Of a DNA stretch of 64,000 nucleotides, positions 13,460-25,400 are shown one piece after another. The notes beneath the pieces are model-generated. The model was not told the DNA's origin. It saw nothing but the letters and a program-made list of their open reading frames with translations, and searched no databases. The position numbers were made by a program, and so were the translations under genes. How positions within the stretch are numbered: position 1 is the first letter of the stretch; each line of letters opens with the position of its first letter. This DNA is from Apostichopus japonicus (Eukaryota; Echinodermata; Holothuroidea; Aspidochirotida; Stichopodidae), in the NCBI RefSeq assembly GCF_037975245.1, contig NC_092575.1, forward strand, positions 22,242,841 through 22,306,840, written 5' to 3'.

Positions 13460-16400
13460 CCGATGCTTGTAGTCAGCAAAAGTGAGATTAAAAAGTCAAA
13501 TCTTTGTTTCACACTGTTGTGGTACATCATAAAACATTTTATCATTTTATCAGCAACTTTTTATGAATTTTTTTATGAAGCAAGATGAGATAAATTTTGG
13601 AAATTGAAGAATTTGGGGAATCATTACTATCATGTAGTAGAATAATTTGCATATTTTACGACAAAGCATCGCCATCCAGGAATTATATTTTTCTTTGTGT
13701 GTGTCAGATTGATGTATTTTCAGTCCAAACATAAGTGCTATGGAACATGATGAATGCTACACTGTCATATTTTGGTAATCAATCTATGGACAGTTTGAAA
13801 TGTTCAGCACTTGAAACATCATCTATAAATTTGTATCACATGACTGAGATTCAAAACTTTCTGTTTTCTTTGCTTTCATTTCCTTTTCTTTTCTTTTTGC
13901 ATACATGATACAGGTTAACATTCTTTTTGGCGCATTTGCCACAAACAAAAAATATAATCATGGAGCAGATGATACTTTTTGCAACTGGAACAAAATACAA
14001 ACATGCAACAGGATCATTTAATAAAACTAAAAAGAAGAAGGAAAAAAAAGAACTGGGTTAAAGCAATGACATTCATTCCAACTGTCATTTTTACGCCAGT
14101 TTTGTGCATGTTGGATTCAGGAAAGTGCTGCGGTGCTTTCTGAAAGATCATTTTAGAAGAGATGCTGTTTTTAAAGCTGAATTTTGAAGGTGAAAAGCTG
14201 CATTTTGCCATAAATCTATAAGCTGTGCATCAAACCCACAGTAAATATCCAGTCATACTTGGTTAGCCCTCATCAATAATAACTAAGAGACCTTTTAACT
14301 GTTACAACCATTCCTCTCTCCCCATTTAAACCATTTCAGTCTGATAGTTTAAAATATTGTGTCCCACAGAATGGAATGTTGTTTGCATTTTTCATAATTA
14401 ACTTTTTAATTTACAAAGTTCCTTTCCTTTTTAGCATGGTGCTGGTACATTAAAGTAACATAATATTTTTAGGGAACTTATCCATCCTTCCACAGTCGAC
14501 TACATTATTGATTATGATTTCAGCCAATTCAGCCGAACAAAGATTTCCATAAGTTACTTCTCAATTGCAGCTGTCAAATCTACCAGCATTTTTGTCGACT
14601 TAAGGAAATCCGGTATGTCCTTCAAAAACAATTCCTCTCAAGTTGTTCTATATCTGACAATTATATGCCTTTCATAAACACTTCAGTCCATCAATAGTGA
14701 GGAGATTACTATTCAAGAATCTCGAGAATCAACTCAACGCTGCTAATTTCGTCTGCCAGGAATGAGATAACTTACAACACAACCAAGTTGTGACCTAATA
14801 AATAGATATCAAATATAGTCATTTACTGTCGACATTGAAAAATTTGAGATCAAATTGACACCTAAAAAAAAATATTGACGTTATTACGCCAACTGTTGAC
14901 TCTTGAAGGTAAAAAGAGTTGGAAGCTTTATTTAGATTTTTTCCAATTTTTTATATGGTTCCACTGTAAAAAAACAGACATGCAGTGGTGATAGTGATAG
15001 GTGGAGGCCTGTAGTGCACTTCAAAACAGTGTGTGAGAGAATTAATAACAGTGTGTGAGAGGAGAAAAGCAAAAAGGGTAAGTCACAACAAACAAAAAAC
15101 AACGACCTTGTAAACTTTAACTTCAAATTAAGCAAGCCCATAATGACTTCCCACCTTCATTTTTACTAAAATACCAATTTGCAGCTAAAATGGAGGTTAC
15201 ATAATTATAGAAGAATCAGGAAATATCTGAGCATCCATCCCAGAAAATTTCAACTGTACAGAGGTACACTAACAAATTAAAAAGCTAATCACTTAACTCT
15301 GATCTTTCAGATGAAAAATCAACAACATTCTTTTCCAGAAAGACTGTCTACATTACGAGTGCCTCCAATATCATGTAGAGGATTCTGACATTATTACCAA
15401 TGAGACCAAGTAATCCAACTATGGGCCTTCCTACCACCTCCCTCCCTCCCTCCCTGTCCTACTCCTTCCCTTCCCTCACCCCCTCACCATTACTTACAGA
15501 ACCATTACACCCTAATCATAAATTATTTCTGTGTCGAGGAATGATAGGTGACAATCTGACAGATATTAAACAACAAATGCAAACAAACAGGAATTAAGTT
15601 AATAAACTACTAATGGGTTTAATTAGGATGACCGAGCAGGGAACATTTTTTCCCAGTATCACATTGCAAAAATAATGCGCAAAATTTAAAGACTATATTA
15701 TTTCCTGCTGTGAACTGAACAAAAATCAGATTGTGAAAAGAAAGGTGGGGTGCAAAAAGAGGGAGAAAAAAAGGGATTTTTTTCCTTTCTTGTGTCTGAG
15801 CAAGTTTTTGATGAAGGAGTGATAAGAACACGGCAAACACTGAGACGTCACACGGAAAACAGGCCTACCATTGGCTGTGGGAGCTCCTTGTTAGGGTTAT
15901 GATTAGTGGCGCCCTTCCGCAGGGCTTCCACACTCTTTAGTATGTTCCGCAACTACAGGGGAAAGCGTGCAGAATCATGTGAGATATGCAAAACGAACAG
16001 ACAACCTGTTAGATTGACGATAGCTCTCTCATACCGTTCAGCACAAACTCTTACAAGAGAAAACACATGTTAAAATGGACAATTATGCAAAACTTTGAGG
16101 TAGTGTTGATACGAGAAGCAGGAGAAAAAGCTTATAGCTGTATTTTCATGGGTTACGACTCTGTATAATTTTGAGAATGCCGTCTAAGAGTCACACACAA
16201 TTGAATACCTCTCAACTTAACTACAAAATCCAGAACTAGAACTGTGTTTCAGAGCTCAAATATTTAGCAATTTAATAACCCATTAGTCATGGTTCCAAAA
16301 ATTAAAACATGAGGGTTTTTTTCGGTTTCTGTCCAAAACTTCAAAGTTATTGACTGCCACTGGTATAATTTTTGATGGAACAAAATAACAATTTGTGTTT

Positions 16401-19400
16401 TTCTGACCTACCCTCATCTTTCAATTGAAGGTCAACCTTAATACAAATTATGCTTACTTAACCTTCAATATTATAAAAAAATAATAAAGTCTGTGGGCAA
16501 TTCTAGGATGCTTCAGGACAAAATCATATAGACTGCACACATCTGAAAATAATTTAAGAGGCAAAGTAGTGAAATCGATCCAATCCACTGCAGATACCTG
16601 CTGAGGTTGAGGTCAAAGTTATATAATCAATGACCACTACCATTACAAATCAAATTCTGTTGCTAGGGATAATGTCACATGACCACTCACCATAGCGATG
16701 ACCTCTTGTGCTGCTTCAGGAGCTGGCAACATCTTACATATTGCTGATAGGGTATTACTTTGCAAACCTATCAAGCAAAGAAAAGAAGAGAGAAAACATT
16801 TTAATATACCCGCTGGTCACTCTCTGAAATAACCCGGAAAAATCAGGTTTAGAGAATGGAGAGAGTCTGATACAAAACCTTGCACAATACTGACTCTTGT
16901 AAAACAATTTTGCGATCAATATCTAATTAGACTGATTCGATTAAACTCAAAAACAAACAAGATTGGACATATCATAAATTAATTCGGATCCACTACTTCA
17001 CAGACCCTTTTTATAAGTTAAATATTGCATATTAATTACTTCTTAATCTTAGTAAATTTGTGTACCAATAAACATATGAGTCATTGCTAGTCTTAGTAAT
17101 TCAATAAACTGAACAGGGAAAACGTTAGATCTCTCCAAAAGTTTCTGTCGGTATAAACATTTCATGCAAACAATTATTGAAACAAAAACACTTTATTTGA
17201 CTGATTGCTATGAATGAATTGAAAATGTCAATATCTATGTTAAATTTTTTCTCAATGACTCAAAATTTGACTTAACCTCCAGTTGTCTTGTTTTTGAAAC
17301 TTGCCCAGACAAGAAGTAACATGAAAACAAGCTCAAACTTCCTGCTTATGAGCCAACCATTATCAAAATTACATGAACGACCTCCCTTGCTGAGTCTGTG
17401 TCACTATGACAACATAATGAATATAATGATATTACTCTATTATTGTATAACATTATTGTCTTTACATTATGGCGCATGGCTTACTGGAACTGCCACACAG
17501 AGCCTGTATAAACACTTAAAGATTCCACTGTTGTAGGAAAATGCTCTTTGATCCCTGGAGGGCAAACGCAGGGGAATTTGGGCAATTTTAATGTATGGCT
17601 AATTATCATCCTTAACACTTTCTGTAAACTTTTTAACATTTCGAACAAGACTGCCTCATTGAGCATAAAAAAAACAAAAAAAAACCTGAAAGAAAAATCT
17701 TGACCTATGACCTACCCTGACCTACTGAGTAGCAATTTGTGCAAAGGTGGAAAAACAAAACCGCTTATAGTAAAACCTTACCCACACTTTAAAATTGATA
17801 TGAAGATGATGTCATACCTAACAAAGCCTGTAGACTGGAGCTAGCTTTAAGCAACTGGTCACCAGGATCTGAGATGGGGAAGAAGACCGAGGGAGGAATA
17901 GAGCTACCCGCCTCTTCCTCAAATCGAAATCCAACAGATTTGAGGAGTTCTTGCCACCCTCTGACTGGGCCAACCTTATTCACAATGCTCTGTTGCGTGG
18001 TGTACATAGGATTGGCCTGACCTCTGTTGATTCTCTGTAAGGATTTCTCAATCTGATGAAAAGAAAATAATAAAAAATAAAAAAGTAAGTTTGGAAAAAC
18101 AGAAATTTAGAAATATGCAGACCTTCAGTTACACAATTTGGTATTCCCATTTTGGCAACAATTTGTGCACTGAGCATCAGTTAATTGAAGTGAAGGCTTT
18201 TGCATTCATGTTAAGCAAAGAATGTTAGGTATGTGTCATGTGAAGGTCTCTTATGCCCTGTATGTATGTCAAGAAAGCGACATGTGGCAATTACCACAAC
18301 TAAGTTGTGAAAAACTAATTCAACCAGCTCTGTGTGTGCTAAAAGGGCTTAGGCGTGTTGGCAAAAATTGTCAGTTACAGCAAGTGACAATTTCTGTTTT
18401 CAATTCTTTTTAGCAATGTTTGCCAAGTATGTATTCTCTGAAGCTCTTGCCCATACTTAACATTGTTTATCATTGAAAAGTCACTTGTTACATTATCTTA
18501 TAGTATCTTATATTATAATATGTTATGTTATGTTGTGTTATATTGTGTTGTGTTTTGTTATCTTATGTTGTGTTGTTATATTATAATAGGTTATGTTATG
18601 TTGTGTTATAATATGTTATGTTATATGTTATATTATATTATTATGTTGTGTAATGTTGTGTTTTTGTTATGTTACTTATCAATGTCAAAACTAATTTCTT
18701 ACTTCAAGTTTTTTCTGTATTGATTAGCGACAAATTCATTTTTTTATAAATTTTTTATTTTATTTTATTTTGTAATGGAGGTTTGTTTCATTTCACCAAT
18801 TTCTCTCCAGTATATGTATATATTTATTATATTCAAATTGGGAATCTTTATATAAGCAGTGTGCCTTTTTTTTTCTCCTTCATGCATTTGTACAGCTTAA
18901 ATATTGTATATAAAATATCATGATGAATGCTTTTTTCTTCTTTGTACCTGTCTCTCTAAGTTTGTAATTGTATATCAAAAACATTTGTTTATGCTTTGTT
19001 AAACATTCATGTACTGTAAAAAATTGCTGGAAATAAATTGTTGTCTTTGTCTTGTTATGATGTGTTGTGTTATATTATAATAGGTTATGTTATATTATGT
19101 TATGATGTGTTATGTTATATATCTTTTGTGAAACCAACTAAACCAGTTAACAGTCTATGTTGCTTCTTTTCATTTGCTCATGAATGAACATACTGGAAAC
19201 AAATACTAGTGCATAGTGCATACACAACCAACTGCTGTAAATGTCTCAAGCTACAGGGAAGATCCATCTTATTATGCTCTATGACAATGCTCAAATACTT
19301 CCAAAACAATCTTTCACTTCTTCTTCATTTTCAATACTTGACTCACCGAGTATGCAACGTGTTTCATTAGATTAATGGCTGTTTCAAATTTTAATACCTT

Positions 19401-22400
19401 GTACATGCTTTTGGGACAGATTGCTCAATGGTCTATTACCATAGTATTTTTACTTAGGTAATTGCGCATAAATTGCCTGTAAACTGTTTGAAATGGCTCC
19501 ATGCATGATTGATTAGCAAGCTGTACATGCATTACATTGGCATAATTTGATTATTAATAATATAATATTGAATATAAATAAGTTATTACCATGTGAGGAT
19601 AAGGCAATGACATGCCATGCTGCTCTTTAACTCTTGTTAAAGTTTGCTATTGCTAGTGGTTTGTGCCAACTAATAAGATTCCTATGAAATGGGATTTCTT
19701 ATATATTTGGAGTTGATTTCATGACGAAGTCAACAACCTGAGTTAATAATATAAATAAATGCATACTACTGAAAGGTTCACAAATCATAACACTTCTGGT
19801 TTGATGAATTTATCAAATCATGCAAAATTCTAGTTAGCCCCCCCCCCACCCAACCTCACCTATCCTTCCTGCACCCCACCAACAACAGAGCACTGGTACA
19901 AAATATTTAGCAAAAAAGAATTAAACTCTTACCAAATGGAGAAGCACTCTAAGGGCTTCCCTACATTTACTGGGCGTGGTCAGAAGATCGCCCAGAGCAT
20001 TACCGAGCATTGCACTCTTGTTGCTTAACCTGACATCACAGCCAATCAGAGTAAAGCCTGCCCAATGAGACGGATGGCTGAACTGACGAATCTCTTGTAC
20101 CCCTCTCATTCCTTCCGTGAGGGCACCGCTGGCCTTTGTACCCCTCAGTAGACCCTCGTATAGACACCTCATGAGGGTGGCATTAGCTAAATCAGACACA
20201 GGCCACATGGGTATCAAGACGCTCTGGGCCCCGGCAGCGAGGAAGGCCCTGGCAATGCCGAGGACCCCATCTGTGGTGACTCTTCCCCCACGGCCCTCGC
20301 TGCCGTAGGCACTGAGGACCACCAGCTTGGCAGTGAGATGAAGATGAGCTATATCGGCAGCGGTGAGGAGAAACTGAGAGAGGGACGGCAGCTCTGTCAT
20401 CTCCAAGTCGCTCTCTTCGCTATCGTTGAGGTCCAGCCTCTCAACGTCACCCTGGACTTCAATGCTGATGGAATGAAGCAGACAGAATAAATGCAAGTTA
20501 AACGATAATCCTCAGTGGTTATTAAACAGTTTGCAGGGTGGTGCCCTACTGGTATAACAGTGGTGGTTGATAAATTGTCATATATATATATATATATATA
20601 GACAACAGTGGCAAACTGAACCATAACTAAACCATCTATTCATCACTGATGTAGGTGGATTTTAAAGAACACCAATTCATCTTAATCAGCTCGCAAACTC
20701 TGCTGTGATCAACAAAGCAGGTTCTGATCTAGTTATGAAGTACTTTTGAATATACTTTGCAAATCACCTCCTACACCAACAATATTTTTATTAAATTTTT
20801 GGTTGTTTTTGTTTCTATTAAAATGAGATAAATAAACAAACAAAATAGCTGTTTCACCTTCAGAGCAACTATCAACCATCAAAGGTTTGTCACCCCCCAA
20901 TCCAAAATCTCTCTTTCGAAAACATTTCATGTCATTACAGAAAAACAAGACATTTGATGGTCTTTACAAATATGTCTATATATTCAAAATTATTCAGAGA
21001 CTTCACAGATCAACTCCCTCGCCTAAGTCTTTTTAAAAGTTTTGCTCATGAGAGGTATTACCGCCAAAAAAAAAAAAATCCAAACTCGGCGAATCTTTGC
21101 TGGCTTAACAAACATTTCTCCTGTTTTGTTAGTTAGTTTTTCTGGCAAAATCAGCTGCAATTACTTTGATTACTACTCTCCAGCCAAGTAATTTAAGTTC
21201 AATCTAGAAGTAGTAGTCTGATAATACAAGGAGGTACCTGGACGTGACTGGTTTTTCTTCTTCTTCGTCGTGAACCTCTCCGGGGGAGAGGACTACAGCA
21301 GACAGCTTCCAGCTGACAGCGGCTGCGATGTGAATACATTCTGCCTGACAGATCGTCTTCAGTACGGCTTCCTTGCTTGCATCGGGTCCCGTCATAGCTT
21401 GGACGCCCAGCATCTCTGCTATCTCACGAGCCTCCTGCAAAATACAGAGCAGACCATTTTTAATGTTTGAAGAAACAATCCGAGTGAAATGTTAGTCTCT
21501 TGGTGTCAGAAGAACTGCATATTTGGTTTAAACATAAGTTTTATATTTTTGTCGGGATTCTGTTTTTGAAGGAGAAGCAAACCCCATCAACATCATCATA
21601 AGTTAAAATTCCTAAAAGAGCTTAAGAAAATGTGTTAGGTGATATGATAGATTTGGATTTACTTTCACACAGAAGACCGGAGACTTGAGCAACTCATGCT
21701 CGACTTTCTTTACAGTTTTCTTTACTCATCACCATGTCTTTTTCTGTGTGTAATAGAGATGTGTTTTACAAACATTGAATCTAAAAATGTTGAAGTTATT
21801 AAAATGACCCTTTGGCTTCATTGTCAACACTGCTTATAGTCATCTTAAAAATATGACAAGAAAAGGGGCAAACATGGGAGGATAAAAGGGCGAAAAACAG
21901 AACAAGATTTTCCTTAAGATATTTGGCAGGTTCAGTTATCACAAGGATCTAACACATACTGGCTAAATATAATTGTTGGACTAGCCTCTCCTCTAACACA
22001 AAAGAAAAATAACAATCTAGCAAGGCTGTTCAACGAAGGTGTGTCTTTGAAGAAGAAAAAAAAAGTAAATAGTTTTTCTTTTTTTTATTCTTACCCTCTC
22101 TGAATTTGGAATATCACCCCATTTCCATCTCTTTGTAACTGCCTTTGGTAAGAGAGGGTTGCCAATAACAACAGCTGGTGTCATTCCACTGCTGGACAAG
22201 GATCTGTTTTCCCAGTAGAGGTTCGTATTGAGAGCTCTAATGGAGGGTACAGTTCGTATCGTAAATCGCTCGTGAAGGGGTGGAGTCGACGCACCCTTCA
22301 ACAGGACAAAAGGCACCATATATAGATCCCCTGTTAGAAAGAGAAGACAAAAATCATTATTTTGAAATATTTAGGGACAATAATAGGTGTCAGTTGGCAA

Positions 22401-25400
22401 ATATACAGTTCACTTTTCTTTCCCCTTCTTGCCCTTTGTTTGCAGGATAATTTATCCGAAGTCACACATGAATACCAAGGAAATTATTTAAAAAAAAAAT
22501 CACTAGCAATACTGACATTATACAATCTCCTACCTCTCCTCTTCCCCTGTTGGTTTCTTTCTTTATTCTCTCTATCCCTTGTCTACTAATCCCCTTACAT
22601 CTATCTCTTTGTGTTCACCATCCTCATTAACCTGTCTGTATTCTGTGTGTGTTTTTGTCCCTTCTGTTACTGTTACTTGTCATTTAGCCTTTGAAGAAGA
22701 TCCTGCTAGGATCGAAACGTCAGGCCAACTTACTTTTACACATTATAAAATCCCCATATGAGTTTTGTCCACATTACTAGTACTACATTGCAAGTACTAA
22801 GCACAGTTGTTTTAATACTTGTTTAACAAGCATGTAAGATAACGGAGGTAACCTTGTCAAAACTTTCAGTTCAGCAATCACCCCATCCATCACCTTTCCC
22901 CCTCCACCCACCTCCAGCATTTCATTATTTGTTGAAACTGTAATTAAATTTTTGAATATTAAAACGAACAGATAACCTTCACAGACAGCGTCAAAATTAA
23001 ATTAAAATCTTGTTCTATGAGATTGTGTTATTAAAGTCTTTGGTAAACCAAGTCTCCCCTTCAATGCTGTATTTTTTAAATTTTGTATTCATTTATTTTT
23101 TTATCAGGCAGTTGTTCCATTTCATTATCAAAGTTAAGTTGTTACAGATAACAGCAATCAAAGATCAAATTGCAAGCAAATTAATTTTCTAATTATTTTA
23201 TCTATTTTTAATTTAATTAATTTATTCTGCCAACAACTGAGGAGCACAAAATGTCCATGAAGATTCTAAAGTGTGAGATATTTGGGTTTTGTGCAAAAGA
23301 AAATTAACAAAAGTGACAAACATTGCTCGCCCCGCCGCCCATAGAGAAAAGAGCTGAGCCGCATTTAAGAACAGGGTGTAGAATAAAACTATTATGGAAA
23401 GTTTTCTGAGTTTTCAAAATCCGACTAGACCAACTTTCACAATGCCGGTGAATAATTTCAATGGATCAGAACCCTCAGGAAAGCATCCTTGCAAAAGTTT
23501 TGGAAAGATTTAAGATTTAAAAAAATAATTAGGGGCCAATTCTGATGACCTTTAAAGGAAACTGAGGCTGGCAAATCTGCAGAATCGAAGATATAGCTAG
23601 GTAGCAGCCAATCAATTAGCATGCTGTCTTCCAAATTAGATTCATTCTGTGGGTGCGTTGTCATAGTTACATCTATTTTGAGTTACTATGTGGTTTATTA
23701 TCTAAATTCTAGCAAATTCTGCAGTGTTGTAAATACTTGTAATATGCAGAATTTATTGATTTGAAAATGAGAATATTTAACCCCACAGTGAAAATGCTAT
23801 CTGAATAGACATGCATACAGTAGGGTTTTTCTATGATGATACTACCTGTATAAAGAATTACGACAATACTTTATCAAAATAAAATATTGTTGGCTCATAT
23901 CTACACCAAATATAGTCGGAAATCTCTGGGTTAAATTGTGTACTACAGAGAATGATGTGTTCCATATCATCTAGGGCTATAGGCACAGGGAATTAATTAT
24001 ATGGTATCGCACACCAAAACACAAAAGTGACCCAACTGCTTCAGGAATGGAAAACTGTATAGCACTGTGAACTAAAACCCAGCAATTACCTTTTACTGGG
24101 ATATTTTCTCTCAAATCTTATTACCTATCTGTTTTTTTTTCTTTTTTTGGATATTAAAAACGAGGAACAAAAGTTGCTGGATCTGATTCAGTTCTGAGAT
24201 AAAACTTTTATAACAATAACAGGAATTTCACAGATTATGATCAATATTGTTTAGTGCTATCTTACTAAACCATCTTAGGAAACAGAAAGGTGCCAAATAT
24301 TTCTGCTGATAGGATGGCAGGTTGCAAAAAAACATCTCTCATACACTGGGAAACCTAGATAAACTCCCATAGGATGGTACTACTGATGCAAAGTGACATC
24401 ACAAAAGGCACCATAAAGATGATATCTGTGTGAAAAAATTTAATCTAGCAGGATATACGGTGGCATGATTAAGTAAAATTTAATTACTGAGTTAATTATT
24501 AACTTAATTTAGTATAACTCATTAAGTTCAACCTGTCTGGTTCAAACCAGTCCAGAGCATACGCAGAATATTATATTATGAATTATGTTTGTTTGATTTT
24601 TTGGAGGGGGAGGGGTAAGGGGGAGGGGAGAGGGTTCTGAATAGTAGAGAAAGGTCTGTAGATTTGCATTCTGCATGTACTACCAGAAAATTCCTATTGC
24701 TATCCGTCTGTGGAAATTACCTTAACATTGTAAAATTTGACCTGGGCATTTTTAATATGAAACAATCATCAATGAAATACTGATAAAAGCATCATGTTTA
24801 TTTATAAAGTTCAAATTAATTTCCATATGAACCTGCTGCTGCTTCACTTCATAACACACAAATATCTCTACTTATAATTTTTGTTATTTCAATTTTCTTC
24901 TTTTTTCAATCTGTCTGATAACAATGTTCCCTCTTGACTTCTATTACGGGCAGCTGGGGATCGTTGGTTTATCATCTCTGAAATATCTTTAAATTAGTTA
25001 CTGACATTTAAAGGACAGAAACTGCAGACGAACTCGTCTGTTATCACTTCCTTCCCAGTCCCGTAATTTGATATTCCCTAATCCGAGTTTTACGTCACAA
25101 TTTACGTCACGGAACCCACTCCCCAAAAAACCCAAAAGCACTGTACAGCATAATCTCTTCATTAAGACATTGTAGAGATCGGATCTGCGATAACAATTTG
25201 CATATGGAAACAATAAAAGTATCACTTAATCCAAACAAAACAATTAACCTTCAGAGGGGGTATGTAACCTAGCAACAATTACAACCCTAGTGGGTCCTTC
25301 AAATTATCATGACATTATTTCCCGCTTTAATGCTGCCCATGGCAGGCCGACTTTTTCATTTTTTTCCCCTTTATTTTTTACCAGGGGTCCTTCATATGAG

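Larger units (their letters stand above)
18053..19932 (-). other. intron with TTATG repeats and a LINE-like 3' end
   Basis: 1880 bp. Two blocks of TTATG/TTGTG-type repeat (18487-18678 and 19051-19122) flank a segment that ends in a poly(A)-signal-like sequence on the plus strand. A C run lies at about 19839-19847. Confidence 0.8.

Noticed and set aside
13286-13588. 100- and 73-codon frames with long (IY)n on both strands
   Set aside because: They are translations of the (AT)n microsatellite.
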